Positions 1 to 13,172 of a DNA stretch of 64,000 nt are shown here, one piece after another. Position numbers and translations under genes: made by a program. Within the stretch, counting starts at the first letter, position 1, and the number at the start of each line of letters is the position of its first letter. The notes under the pieces were generated by a model. The model did not search any database and was not told where the DNA came from. It saw nothing but the letters and a program-made list of their open reading frames with translations. Source of the stretch: Ciona savignyi (Eukaryota > Chordata > Ascidiacea > Phlebobranchia > Cionidae); the NCBI GenBank assembly GCA_000149265.1, contig CH000082.1, positions 8,182 to 72,181 of the forward strand, read 5' to 3'.

Positions 1-787
1 ACACATATATGTATACATTTTTTAAACTCAAATAACTAAAAAATTTCAAATGCAAACCTATATATCATCTTATATTGGTAAACGCAGAAATTATTCAGCT
101 CTCCAGCGCCACCTCACTGATCAAAATCGGCCGTATACTTTTCCAGTTATGCAATTTTCGGCGCTGTCGACTTGAGTCGACAGCGGCAGTTAAAGGGTTA
201 AAGATGGATGTTGGGTTATGCATGGTTAACCCTAAAATGATTGTTTAAAGGTTAAGGGTTTGTACTATAGAAACCGTGGTAAAGTGATGCGCTTGTTATG
301 GTCTAAGCAAAAAAACATTAAATCTGATATAATAATTTTATTTTAAAAGGAAGTTTCAAAACGCACTCATTCAATTTTCCATTAACTTCTCATTAGGATG
401 AAATTATTCTGGCTTTATGTTTTTTATGCATATTCCTTGGTGTTGCATTTGATGTTTTAAGCTGTGGAGCTCATATTATTATTTGTAGGCTCGTCATAAG
501 TTAGCATTCCTCTACTGTGGTAAACAGAAAAACTCACAAATGGTGAGAGACTGTAAAGAGCTTAATAGTATATTACCACTTATATACAGATTTCATGCTA
601 AAACGAACTTAAGGATTAGTGAAGTTTTAAACCAAAAAGAAAATCATAAATTTTAACCATCATTCCCCATTTCCTTAATGCAACATAGGTTCAATATCAC
701 CAAGTTCGCCAGGGGCTGGGGGAAAGGGGAGTACAGTATAAAATGTTGTGTTTAAATTTGCATCACACAAAAATCCGATATCCGCAG
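1..787. other. intron sequence upstream of first visible PI3K-C2 exon
   Basis: No coding segment was recognised here. The stretch probably belongs to the intron before the PX-domain exon at 788. It contains a perfect hairpin with 11 bp arms (CGCTGTCGACT at 162-172, its complement at 175-185, 2-base loop) followed at once by a TTAAAGGGTTAA sequence, which looks like the end of a TTAA-inserting (piggyBac-like) small element. Confidence 0.5.
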
Positions 788-3785
788 ATGTTCTGTGTGA
801 AAGTGACGCGGGAGAAGCACTCGGCCACGAAAGACAGCTACGTCTTCCGGACTTTCAGCGAATTCGAGGAGCTTCACAGGAAGTTGTCCTATGTGTACCC
901 CTCCCAGATGCCGAGGTGTGTGTCTGATCTACAAGTTCATGACATAGCTTTTGTTTCGGCTAATTTTGGTTCGGCCAATTTCAATATACTGGCTCAAGAA
1001 TTAAGATATTGTGTTCTATTTGTAATTGTCTGTCTATTTGTGCTGGTTTTAAATATCCAGTTGTTTCACACATGCAGGGCATGGTGTATTTGCGTTTGTC
1101 TAGATTTCTGATTTTAAAGTTCCAAAATTCCAAATCCTTCAAAATAAAATAGTTGGGTGTGATACCAATATAAATAATAATTTTTTTTCGGTATTTTCTG
1201 CAGTTTTTCCGACAGTGTGGTTGTGGGCAGGTCACAAGTGAAACAAGTGGCTGAACGAAGGAAAATCAAGTTGAACTCGTATCTTTCGTTTCTTTTCAAA
1301 TCTCAACGCACCATATCTATGGTGGGTGGCAAAGGAGCATTCTCATACCCTCAACAATAAAGTTTAATTTGCTTAATGTTAGATATAAATACTACCTGGG
1401 CCATGTTACACACATATACAACTGTATTACAGCCCTACAAATTACTATACACATACTAAAAAACAGTTGCAGCCGCAGCCGAAAAGTTTGTGCAAGCAAC
1501 GTGTCTTATTCTTATCTATTTGTAGGGCTGTGATGTTGTCAACCATACCCATTATTTTTGTTATTTTTTTCTAAATATTTCTGTGTACAGTAAGTGAACC
1601 GTAGTTTATTTTGCTTTAAACTTTATTAATAATTAATTTTTAAGTTAGACGTTTTTTAAAAATTTAATATCTATTTTAAATTTTATTTAATTTAATTTTT
1701 TTTTATTTATTTATTTTTTTTGAAGTTTATTTATTTTTTTTAATGGATCTATATGAATTTCCAGCACGACCTCGTGTACACCTTCTTCCACCCGATCCTC
1801 CGGGATGAGGAGAAGATAACGAAGCCTCCTCCCAAGTCTCCCGATCTCACTGTGGGAGGGGAGATCAAGATCTCACTGCACTACAAGAACAACGCGCTTT
1901 ATATCATGATCATTCACTGCAAGAACTTGGTGAGACATTGGGGTGGCGAGTTCACCTTTATATCCCCTGTAGAGATGTCAGAATGAGGTTAAGTCATATG
2001 GTTTTCTCTGTTTTAACCCCAGGGTGGGACAAGCAATGAGGTTACCCATGTTTAAACCTCAGGTTGGGATAACATTTAAATCCCTTCATAAGACAACACA
2101 CGATGTTAGATGAATAACACAAGCAATTGTCTGGTTACCTCATGCCTACTTTAGGTTACTAGAGCTATGCCAGTGTGTTGTTTACAGTAGAAAGATTTAT
2201 TGAGTTCAACCCATTTAACCTATGAGTTTAAGGCAAGAGTCCACGTGTTGCCCTTTACTAACACTTCGACTAGCTAGTCACCTGCTTCGATCTAAGAACT
2301 TCAGCTAACTCTAGAACTGAGCCACCAGGCCGGACATCTCATTTCATTTCATTTGATCGTAGCAATGTGTGTTAACTATTGACACACTCTGTTGGTAAGT
2401 GGTGGATATCAAACCCACAACCTTCCAGCTGGTGGTCGAATCAAACTAAATAAATTCATATCGAGGATGTTTTAAACAGGCACAACAGACTAGTTATGGA
2501 AGGCTGACATTAGAACCTTTGTATTTTCATATAATGGTAGAAAACTAAAAGGAGGGAAAGAAGAAAGAAGGAAAACTGCTCATTAAAATGACCATTATGA
2601 TATTAGTGTTAGTTTTAAACATGTGGTTAGAGTTAGTTCTGGGGTTGAGATTAGTGTTGAGAGCAGTGTTTAAATTAGTTTCCGTAATTTTTAGTAAGCA
2701 GTTTTCCTCCTTTTAGTGTTACCCAACTTCATGCAAGCGCTACTGCCTTGGAAACTGGTTTGGGTGAAATTCTTAAACATTTGGGTCAGCAGCCCATCAG
2801 CTGCTACAAACCACCCAGCAATATCATTCAGACACATTGCTCTGATTGTTCTAACCCTTTTATTTTGTTTCCAGCTCAGAATAAACGGTGCTGATCCTGA
2901 CCCGTACGTCAAAACTTACCTCTTACCTGATGTCTCTCATTCCACGAAGAGAAAAACTAAAGTAGCAAGAAAAACACTGCACCCAACGTTTAATGAAATG
3001 GTAACTATTTCGGAGCATGATGTATTGAGTGATACAACCAGTGTTTAACCCTAGAGAGGGGACAACGATAGTCACTATGCTAAGGGTAATTTTTGGACTA
3101 ACTTGTTCACAGTCGAGTTACTGGAACTATTACAATGTGTCTTTTTCATCACAACTAGAAGCGCAGTTTGAACCATTAGTCACTGTGTTCTGAAAAGGCC
3201 AGGGTAACTGATCAGCATTCATCTGGTTTCGATCCAACTCTTAGTTAGACCAATGAGTCTGGTGGGTTAGTGTGACGCCTTTCAATCGAAGGTTGCAGGT
3301 TCGAAAGCTAGTCAGTTGTGTCATTGGGCAAGGCACTTAACGCACATTGCCTAAACCCCAAATGCACTAATGGGTTCTACTAAATTAAAGGAACGTCTTA
3401 ATCATACACAACACACTGCAATAGCTCCGGTAACTTGATGTTGGGCGCGAGGTGATATGACGATTTCCCGTGTGTTAACCCCCTTGGTTTTACAAATCAC
3501 TGGGATAAACATGAATATCCTATCCTATCTTTTGACTGAGGGTTGAAGCATTACCACCTGACCAAACCAACTAATTTTTCCTGCTATGTAAAAACATCTA
3601 CTTCCCAGCTCGTGTATAACATGCCGTTGGAGGAGATCCAGCAGAAACGCCTCCACGCCGCAGTCTGGAACTACGAGAGCTTGCAAGAGAATGAGTTCAT
3701 GGGAGAGACGATGTTCGACTTATCGACGCTTGATCTGCAAACTGAGAGCACTGCCTGGTACAAGCTCAGATCCAGTATATCTTGA
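788..3785 (+). CDS. PIK3C2: class II phosphoinositide 3-kinase, C-terminal PX and C2 domains (3' end of gene)
   Basis: Five exons read in phase: 788-915, 1204-1321, 1765-1929, 2875-3000, 3609-3785 (TGA at 3783), together 237 residues; the 5' part lies outside the window. Exons 1-3 give a PX domain (FRTFSEFEELHRKL, then VVGRSQVKQVAERRKIKLNS, then LVYTFFHPILRDEE), which binds phosphoinositides. Exons 3-5 give the C-terminal C2 domain (GADPDPYVKTYLLPD, KRKTKVARKTLHPTFNEM, then WYKL near the C terminus). This PX-C2 tail at the extreme C terminus is diagnostic of class II PI3Ks, which make PI3P and PI(3,4)P2 on endosomal and clathrin-coated membranes. All introns have GT-AG ends. The gene converges tail-to-tail on the SLC17 gene that ends at 4503. 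Which vertebrate paralogue (alpha, beta or gamma) it matches cannot be told from this tail. Confidence 0.92.
2545..2719. mobile_element. small MITE in PI3K intron
   Basis: The intron segment starts with ACTAAAAGGAGGGAAA and ends with the approximate reverse complement TTTTCCTCCTTTTAGTG. The interior repeats a TTAGTGTTAGTTCTGGGGTTGA-like theme (shown here in part). A similar element with the same interior and related ends is at 61296-61466. No clear target duplication was seen, so the class is open. Confidence 0.5.
3255..3531 (+). repeat. tRNA-derived SINE, family 1
   Basis: Near full-length copy in the last PI3K-C2 intron. Its head carries a Pol III box-B-like GGTTGCAGGTTCGAAA, the middle has a TTGGGCAAGGCACTTAAC motif, and the tail ends in ATCCT repeats. 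The same unit recurs more than fifteen times in this window in both orientations. Strand is given as the box-B reading direction. Confidence 0.8.
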
Positions 3786-4502
3786 AGTCTGTTGTTCCGG
3801 CGTTTTCGCAATTTTTTGTATTTATTTGTTACCGCTCTTAAAGTATTTATTCTGTGTCGGGAATCTAAGTTTAATTTATTGAGTCTTTCGTAAAAAGAGA
3901 CCTTGTAAAGTACTACGCACTTCGTCAACCCAACTATAGACACGTGGTAGTAAAAGACTGTCATTGTGCCTAATTCTTTGATCCTTAAACTTTGGTATAA
4001 CACAACAACAACAACATTTCTTGACATGTGGCTTCGCCGGGAAATTCTCATTCTCGGCACACACTTGACACTGTGCCTGTAATGTTTATTAGCAGCTTGT
4101 ACATACCTTTCCAATGCACTATGCGATTCGCTGTTAGCTCCAGTGCACTTGTGTGTAGCAAATATTGCATGCCGGCAAATTCACTTGTTCCATATTTTCC
4201 CCCTATATATCCAACTTTTTTGATTTGAACCGATTTTATAACTTGATTAAAACTTGTGCAATCTGTCAGCTGTTTATTTCGACCAAACAAAAGAGAGAAT
4301 ATGAATAAAGATCTCGAATAAGGAAATGAATATACAGGATTTATGGCAGTTTTTAGGAATTTTATGGAATAGTTTTGCCAGAACATTGCAGTAATGATCA
4401 TCCACATGACCAGCAAGCTTAAACGATCACAACATATTGGAAAACTGCATCTGGTTATTAACGTTTCAGCACATTATAAAAAACACTGATTTTTTATCCA
4501 CT
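3786..4502. promoter_or_regulatory. convergent 3' ends of PI3K-C2 and SLC17-A
   Basis: This 717 bp space between two facing stop codons holds no further gene. Candidate poly(A) signals are AATAAA at 4304-4309 on the + strand, and AATAAA on the - strand (TTTATT at 4273-4278 and 4085-4090). If these are used, the two 3' UTRs overlap. Confidence 0.4.
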
Positions 4503-7500
4503 TTATATTAAGATTTGGTTTTCGAGTTTGTTTCCGCTTTCCTCATGGACTTTAATTTTTTCTGTTTCATTGGAGCTTGAATTCTCAGCATTTGTGCTCC
4601 TGGACCAAGTTTCTTCATCGCTTGTGCCGAAGATGAGATAAACAGCTAAACCGAATGCTGTGACGGCTGCGGTTGAATAGAACACAGCCCTCCAGTTTGA
4701 TAAAGCCTGCAGATAGACAATTTTCATGTTAAATATCTTACTGAACCCCGAACCTAACTCGCTTAGGGATGTGCTTATAGTTGGTGGGGAAGTGAGAACT
4801 GTATTGAAATTTACACTAAAAGATTGTTAGAATTAAGTTTATTTAAATTTCAGATCTGATAACCGATGATGCAAACAACATACACTAAGCATGTTCCCGA
4901 CTTGATTTATGTCTGGGAAGCGTTAGATATATGGCAATTTTCCCGGGGGTTATTATTCACAAAAAAGACAAATGCTGTACTAAAAGGACTGTTGCGTCTT
5001 TTCTCGGTGCCTACTAGACCAGAAGTAGCACAAAACGCGCAACTCCAGCAATATCAAGACGTTATTCCAACTCCAAAACTTGTATTCCTCTTTTTCGTTA
5101 GGATATTACTAAAATTTGCGGTTTTTAAATATTTTACACAGTAGACTAACTAACTCATGAACTTCACTTCTATACATAACGGAGAAATTATTATTAAAAA
5201 ACACCTGGCCCAATTTAACTATGAAAATACTGCAACCAGTCACTTCAAAAACTCCCAAATCTTTTAAAGGCCCAAAATCTTACACGAGGTATAAATATTG
5301 CGCAACAACGATAACAATAGGCATTGTTACGTCTAATAGCCTCATTTATAATATTACTCCCCAGTGTATACTCATGATGGAGTGATTTCAATGTAACAAG
5401 GACCAACTACGGTTGGTGTTATGTGGTGTTCATTTAAAAAAATGCACCCTGATTATTTTTGTCAAAAAAGACAGATCTAACATTCAACCTACCCCATCAC
5501 CCAATATAACTCCAACCATTTGTGGTGCTGCTAGAGATATACAGCAAGCCAGAGTGTTGGAAAACGAGTACATGATGCCTCCGTATTTTGGTGCCATGTC
5601 CACCATTGAAGAGCGGTAACCAGGATCTATAGATGTATGCTGGCGTTCAGAACTATATTTTAGCAGGTTTTCACATAGATATTGGGTTTTGAGGTGATGT
5701 CTGCTAAGTCACTTGGCCACAGATACAACCAACTCAGTTGTGCGATCGGGATATTTTGAATCAATTTCATAAATGATTTGAAAAATCCCTCAGTCCAGGT
5801 CACTTTTTGGTGATTTTTTTACTTTATACTGATGATTAAATGCTACATTATATGTTTTACAGTGAGGTAGAGAACGCAGGACTAACTCACAGTTCAGGGC
5901 AAAGAACATGTAATATGTGCAGAGTAGGGCCACCGTCATCCACACATCACATCCGAATGACGGTAACATTATGAGGGACAGAATCGGGATGATTTGAGCG
6001 ATGAATGAGAAAAGCTGTAGACAGTAACATTATGATGGTATGGAGAGTTTTGTACTTAATTTAAATTCAATTTAATTTGGCATACAGGAGGAAAAATAAG
6101 TCTATTATCCTGAGATCACATTCACAAGCTTGAGATGCAACAGATATCACAGGTGGTGCGTTTATGTTAAATTACGATATCTGTGTGGACCAAAGTAGAG
6201 GTCAAATATGATTCAAAATATAGAGATAATATATGACACAAATATGACAGCTGCCAATTGTTTTCAACTTGTAATGAGCTTGTTGTTAGCTCCGGTTTTA
6301 AAAAGTATACTGTTGCACCATACAGTCGGTCAACCTCTCCAGTTTAGATGCAGCGATTTTATACCATATTTTTAATTCACCTTTCGCAATTTTGTCCTGC
6401 TTAGCCATTTCCTCACCAACATAAAATCGGCAGCGAACCCACCCACCAGAAGAAGCAATACATTCAAACCATATGGCAGAGAAGACAGTATACCGGCCTG
6501 TTGGTGGAAGTTTGATTAATAACAGGGAAGACATAACATAAAAATAAATAAAACAAGTTTACAGGGTTTTTTTACAGGCATTTGTGTGACTTTTGAAAAT
6601 ATTAACTCTTTCACTCCCGGGTAAATGCATTAATTCAAACATGCTGTCCCGCAGTGTTTTTTTACAATTTTTAGTCATTTTCAAATTAGCACAGTTTTTC
6701 AAAAGTTTATGCTATGATTTAATATTTACTATGGTTGAAAAGTAAATTTACCCCTCTTTTAAACAAGCCACATACCTAGAATCTACCTCCAATAAAAAAT
6801 ATATTATGTATGTAATTTTAGTGAACACCACTTTATATGTAAAAAAAATTCTGCTCGACTTTGAAAAATTTGAGGTGCACTGACAAACGAAATACTCACC
6901 AATTATTGGTATGCCCAAATGATATGAAAATTGGAATGTAGACTGTCTAATAGTTTTTGTACTCAGGAAAATTTGAACTGTATTTTTATCTTTAGTAGTT
7001 TTTTTACTATTCCTAATTGAAATTTCCCTTTATTCTAACTATATTATGAAAAAATGAACCAAAATGCATTGAAGTTTTGTAGACTTAAAACGGTGAAAAG
7101 TATAAAAAAGAATAGTGAAGGAAGTGTAAAAAGGGCATACAAAAGCAAACAAACACAAATACTATTTCCAATATTCTCGAATTGTATGATATTCATCAAA
7201 GCAGGGCACACACAACTAGTCTCGCCGCCTTTTTCTTTATCGTGCGCTCAGCACGCCCAGCTGGGTTAATGCTTTGGTGAACACAACGCTTACCGCTTGT
7301 AGCGAAAACGTCACCAACGCTCTCCCTCTTATCTCAACGGGACGAAATTTACAGAGAATGTAAAGAAAGACTTGCTTGACAAAAAGAGATTCTCCGCAAG
7401 TTAACACGACTCCTATTGGCTGAGTTAGTCACGTGTAAATTCGTGTAAAATCGATAGAAATAAGAGGCGAAGCCTTGAAAAAGAAAGGCTATTACTCCTC

Positions 7501-10500
7501 GCATTTTTAATATTTCTTTACGAAAATTACAGAGAATAAATTAGAGGGTTTCCTTGATCGAATGAGCCATAGCTGAGGTCTCTACCATTACGGATTGCGG
7601 AGAAATCGTTTTTTAGATTTGCACCCATTTATGTGCAACGCGGGATACCATGTTTTCCCACCAACTCGCGATATATGGCGAGTTGGGACAGAAAGAGTTA
7701 AAAATTGTAACAAAAATAAAAAAGTATTTATGTTTTATCTTTGTAAACGGAAAAAACGCACAGGCTGTTTATATATAGGTAATTCTTGTATTGCCTTGCG
7801 CCCACTGTCAAGTTATTGCAGCGTTTTGTGTATGATTAAGACATTTTTTTAGTTTGGTAACAAGATGTTCACTAAGTGACTTGCACAAGAACAAAAACGA
7901 CCAGCTAGCGATCAGTTTCAATCATACAAGCTTTTACTGAAAGTCGACGTACAAACCGACCAAACTTTTTGACCAGATAAATTAAAAAAAGAAATCTAAA
8001 AAAACTTGAGCTGACCATGACTCGGCCTGAAATTTAAGATGACTCTAATAAAACTTTAGCGCTAAAGATACGAACCGATTTGATGTTGAAATGCAGAACA
8101 CGGACAATGTAGGTCGGCACCCACGCAACCGTGATGAAAGTCGCCCAGTTCTCTGTCACATGATTGCACACCACCGCCCAGTACGGCTTGGAAGTTAAGA
8201 TTTTCCTCCAGGGCATTGGCTCTTGTGCCTCGGTCTGAAACACGTGTTTTGTGAATTTTGAATTAATTGGTCTGTAAGAAAGCAAAAATAATACTTTGGA
8301 GACGTTTTAGATGTTGCTTTATTTAGTTTTGAATTAAGGTTGCAGTTACACCATAAATACATTTTGTTATGTGTCTGACAAAAATGTTTTATTTTTAAGC
8401 GCCACTAGAACGATAACGTTTTTTGTTCAAGAATGTTTTTCGTTCTAGTGGATTCACATCAATAAAACTTTTCGGTTTGTCCTTTTTGTCTAAGTATGGA
8501 GTTACAATTTTAACTATAACTATACATAAAAATAAATCTAAAGGTATAGCAATTTTATATTGACATTTAGAAGTATGGCATAGTAATTTATAGTGGTTCC
8601 AATATTTTGCACTTCGACAAACAACAGCTTAGAATATGTACGGTAAATGTATTTGTTTAGTCTCGTCAAATTAAACAACGACACTGGTGTTCGATTACAG
8701 TTTGCAGGAAACTACAATAATGGCAAAATTGAGGATGATTCAGAGGAAAAATATAAACGTATTTTGAATATTTAGTGCTGTTGATGTACCAATGAGCATG
8801 ATAAATAAAATATGAATATAACTCAATAAACATCAACACTTTACTGCACAGCACAAAATTGATGTATGAATGTGATATTAGTTTGAAGCAAAAAAAACTT
8901 TTGAAATATGGGACACATTTTATGCATGTATTTATTAGGCCTAGTCTATTTAAGTACAACAGAATAAGAAAGGATAGGATAATCATGTTTATCTCCGTAA
9001 AAAATCGTCAGATCACCTTGTGCCCACCGTCGGGTTTGCGGGTTAGAAATTAATTAAATCGGTCTTGGAATAATTGCAGTTTACTTAAGTTTAGTGTATT
9101 TATTTTAGAATATCTTCGTATTACATATTTATGTTACCTGTGCTACATATTAACAAGAAAACAATTGCTAGGCTGATATTGCATTACATTAAACTCATGC
9201 GAAAAAAAAAAACATGCCAGAAAAAATAGCACACTTACTATTTCTGAAAAACCTAGTGTAAATCAGCGCATGAGAGACAGTGCGTAATGTTTAAAAATAT
9301 TAAACCGACATGCCAAAAACGTTTTTGTTGTTTTGATGTAAATCCATCCTAAATGATATATTCCGAAATGTACCAATGTGAAAAGTTGTATTTTGGCTTG
9401 AGTTTTTTTGCCTATACAATACAGCTTACAACCCCCAGCATTATAAGCCTTGATGAAGGTTAACTAAGCTTTTGCAAGATATTGTTTGCATCGGTTTAAC
9501 ATTAAGTCGTTTTTAATTGTGTTTCAAGTGGATGATCTGTTGTTAAAAATTGAACAACAGGACTAGGAAAAGGCAAAACGAAGAACAGTGAAAAAGATGT
9601 TAAAAAATATTATATAAAATATAAAAATAGACGTAATGTCGATATAAATCACCAAATAATTTACATGTTGAATATCTTACCTTAGCATTCTCTCCTGATA
9701 TAGATACCGTTATGTATTCCCTTTCTTCCTGGGATATTGTGGGGTGGTCTTCAGGTGAGTCGCGGATTAGAAAATACCAACCCAACGACCAAGCGCAACC
9801 AACGGCACCTAATGTGTTAAAACAACGATGGAATTATTACTTTTTATTGCAGAAAGTTTATTGCAACTTTTAATGTACGGCAGGATCCACAAAAGGATAA
9901 GATAGAATATTTATGTTTATCCCTGTGAATGTAAAAATGCAAGGTGGGCTATCATAAGGGCAATCATTATATTACTTCGCGTTTAAATAAGGATGCATTT
10001 GTACTTAAGTAATCGTCAGATTACCTTGCGGCCACTGTAGGGTCACCAGGGCAATTTCGGTTGTATATTTTTGACAAATTTCTATAATTTTGGTGGAGCC
10101 CATTAAATCTAGTAGTTTCAGGCAATGTTAAAGTCCCCTGCCCAAGGACACAACCAACCAGCTAGCAACCGTTTCGAGCATGCAACTCTTTTGGCTGAAA
10201 GGCGAAGCACTAAATCACGTAGCTATTTAGATAGATCCCAGCTGTTTTTGCATTTGGTATTGTAACAAATTCCTGTGTTATAATGCCCACTGTGTTTTAC
10301 CAATATCAAGCATGAATAAGTATTTTAAATCCTACATGTTGACCTTTCAAAACCTTCAGGATTTTAACATATTTTCCACTAAAACTTCTAATTTTTTTTA
10401 CTACCTGACCAGTTTGCTGAAGGACCACTCAAAAAACAAACAAGCACAATATTCGGCCTGTTTATGCAGCCATAAAAGTTTAGGAGCCTAGTACCTGTGA

Positions 10501-13172
10501 TATAGAAGACTGCCTCCCAGCCCAAAGAGCTGGTGATCAAACCAGCGATCGGGAATACGATGACATTTCCGGATGACACACCTGCGAAACTTATAGCAAG
10601 AAGACGACTTCTTTCAAGAGGAGGTGCCCAGATCCCAGTTGTATACACGATAAGAGGTAGAGTAACACCCTAGTGTGTGGATCAATAGTTACGGCTGCTG
10701 ACTTATATATATAAATTATACAAAAAAATTATTAGCGGACCCAGCACGGTTGCCCATTACCGACATTGCCGCTTATATTAAATATTGAGTTTATGCGTAA
10801 CCTACTTGTGTGTGGGTACAAGGCTGAAAGGTTAGCATGTATATAGGCAGTATATTAACATGGACCTAGTTAGCTGTGTTCGAAGCAAGACAGGATAAGA
10901 TATTCATGTTTATCCCTGTGAATGGAAAAAACCAACATGGTTAACACACAGGCAATCGTCATATAACCTCGCACCCGCCGTCGAGTTACCAGAGCTATAA
11001 CTATGTGTTGTGTATGATTTACACAGTCCTTTAGTAGAACCCATTAATCAGCTGGGTTCATGTAATGCCCATTAAGTGCCTTGGACACAACCGACTAGCT
11101 AGTGACCAGTTTCGAACCTGCAACCCTTCGACTGAAAGGTGATTCACTATACTCCCAGACTAATCGGTCCGACTAAAGACCTGGTAAAATAAAATCTTAC
11201 AAACCTGTAGAAGGCCAATCGTCACTCTCAATACAACCAGTAGAATAAAGCTGACATGAGCGGTAATTGGGATAAGGAGTGTTAAAATGGATGCGAGCAA
11301 CGAAGTAATGCCAAAGGTCAGTCTGATCCCGAAAACCCTCGCAAACCATGCACCAGGGACATTTGACAATGTGTAGCCGTAGTAGTAGCATGATAGTAAT
11401 ATACCTTGTTGTGCCAACGACCAGTCGAAGTCGCCTTCCTGTGAGTATTTATGGTGAGATGCTGGTTCAATGAAGATTTTTATCGAGCTCACTTTCGAAC
11501 CCTTAATGGGCTCTAAATAAGGCTTTTCTTAGACCCAAACCTAATTAATTATTATTTCCTTTATCCACTTATCGTCTTATAAAAACACAGCGGAAAATAG
11601 AAGAATATAGTAGCGTATGTGGAAGCAATTCAATTTCTTTGATTTATGATACAATGAGAGTGACCAAATTACTTGCTGTGCGCTTAATTGTTACTTAATT
11701 GTTTCTACAAGCATAAGCTGATGGGCCCCTTAGATTCCAAATCAAGCTTATCATCCATGTGCAATAAAAAAAGAAATAATGTTAAAGGTTAAACATTGTT
11801 CAGTCTTCTCCCTTTAATCTATATATTGCTGCTAGTTTAACTGTTTTTCCATCGGGTAACACACATCACTTGTATTCACAGCTGTACATAATTATGGTTT
11901 CAAATGTAAAAGTGTTTCGATTGTTTTTTAAATAAACCTTTCCTGTTATTGTTTAGGCTACTTAACATTAGGCAATTAGTTTGTCTCTCATTATTTTGTT
12001 TCTGTGTGTTTAACAAATTAACATGTTTGATTTGTACACATATTCTAACACATTTCACGTATTCTAACACATTACACATCACTGAAATGCGACTATAATC
12101 AAAATAATGCTTATAACGGTTTATATCATGAAGAAAGAAAAAGCACTAGAGCCACGGGTGTCGACTATGCACAAAATTAATTACATTCTCCGGTTAATAT
12201 ACAATGAACGCAGATTGAATGTATTTAGCATTTAGGTTCAGTTCAGGCATAACTAAGTCATGCTATATTGCTATCTACCACATCTAAAAGTTTCAAGCTA
12301 ATCTGAAAAATCCTTTTATACTGTAAGGGTATTAAGCAAAGTAAGTAAAAAATGAGTACCTTTTTAACATCTTTGTTAAGTGGACTAACGACATACACAA
12401 TTAATTTAAATTAGGGTATGGTATATAAAATTCAGTTGGTCGCTATGATCACGATGAAAAAATGCTAAAAAAGTATTTCACCAGTCTAGGGAAATCCTCT
12501 AGTGTAAAATTCCCAATTTTGAGAACTGGAATATATAGATTATGTTATCTACCATATTTAAACGTTACCATTTCGGATCGACAAGACACACCTGTCATGA
12601 TTGTGGTAAAAAAAACTTACAAAATTTGGGGTATTACCTACGTAATTAAAAAAAGAATTACTTTTTTAATATCTTTGGTTCAGGTAATTAATATGATCTA
12701 TGGGAAATAATAGGGAACTCCCTACAATCAAAGTTAGAGGTAAAGTTATATAAAGGTTGTTAAGTTACCATATCTAAAAGTTTTATTTTCATTTGATAAC
12801 TCATTCTACCTCTAGATAGGCCTAAATGGACGGACAAAATCGCCCGGTCAAAGCGTTTGACGAAATAATAGAAAAAACGGACTTAAACAATATGTTTCTT
12901 ATTTTTTACAAAATGAACCCGTAATCAATTCATAGATGTACCAAAACTTGTCTTGCATCGCTGTGAGTTGTGGTGTTATAAACAACGTTCCCACACGGTT
13001 GCTCCCCAGTGTAGTTCGGTGCCATTCGCCCTGGAGAGGAGTTGTTGACGCCAACCATCGATATTATCGCGATATTGAGGGAGTTCCGAAGGGAATAAAG
13101 ATTGGTTGAACCGAGCGCGGCCATCAATGCCACGACATACCGGGCCTTGATGTAGCATCTTGAAGTTTGTTT
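4503..13172 (-). CDS. SLC17 family anion transporter, copy A (NPT/sialin-like)
   Basis: Nine exons in gene order: 13172-12948, 11438-11205, 10669-10495, 9808-9681, 8234-8076, 6497-6381, 6014-5891, 5626-5493, 4706-4503; 1500 bp in frame, 499 residues. The product is a 12-helix major facilitator: CYIKARY before TM1, a luminal loop with N-glycosylation sites (NNSS, NYTG, NTT), YYGYTLSNVPGAWFA in TM2, WAPPLERSRLL after TM4, SPEDHPTISQEEREYI before TM6, PWRKILTSKPYW before TM7, SSLPYG in TM8 and NYPGYRSSMVDMAPKYGGI in TM10. SLC17 proteins move organic anions, phosphate or urate at plasma or lysosomal membranes. The TM4 site reads GLLQGVT: Gln as in SLC17A1-A4, where vesicular glutamate transporters and sialin have Glu. 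The N-terminal exon is missing; a possible one starts with ATG at 13467-13469. Donors at 12947 (CAA/GTTTTG) and 8075 (GTTCGT) are weak but forced by frame. Confidence 0.9.
6602..7701. mobile_element. piggyBac-like MITE, full copy
   Basis: A 1.09 kb element in the SLC17-A intron, bounded on both sides by TTAA (6602-6605 and 7698-7701). Its ends are CTCTTTCACTCCC and the partial complement GGGACAGAAAGAG. Just inside the right end is a hairpin, CCAACTCGC...GCGAGTTGG. It encodes no recognisable protein. A second copy lies at 23987 in the SCO1 gene. Confidence 0.75.
8971..9045 (-). repeat. SINE family 1, tail fragment
   Basis: Contains only the AGGATAGGAT tail and the adjoining ATCGTCAGATCACCTTG...CCCACCGTCGGG segment of family 1. 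Confidence 0.65.
9895..10225 (-). repeat. SINE family 1 with internal interruption
   Basis: Tail AGGATAAGATAGAATATTTATG, central GCCCAAGGACACAACCAA and box-B end are all present, with extra sequence inserted between 9965 and 10015. It lies in an SLC17-A intron. Confidence 0.65.
10892..11166 (-). repeat. SINE family 1, near full length
   Basis: Complete order of tail, central motif and box-B head (TTTCGAACCTGCAACCC) with the terminal CCCAGACTAATCGG. It ends about 40 bp before the donor side of SLC17-A exon 11205-11438. Confidence 0.75.
12250..12930. repeat. diverged tandem and dispersed repeat in SLC17-A intron 1
   Basis: Segments around 12260-12390 and 12530-12690 resemble each other (CTATCTACCA...CTTTTTTAATATCTTTG order). 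A part near 12860-12930 resembles 22280-22345 (AAAACGGAC...CAATGTGT...TTTTTT order). No coding content was seen. Confidence 0.4.

Noticed and set aside
3671..4416. Long - strand open frames over the PI3K-C2 3' end
   Set aside because: They are antisense to a clear coding exon and 3' UTR and show no protein family features.
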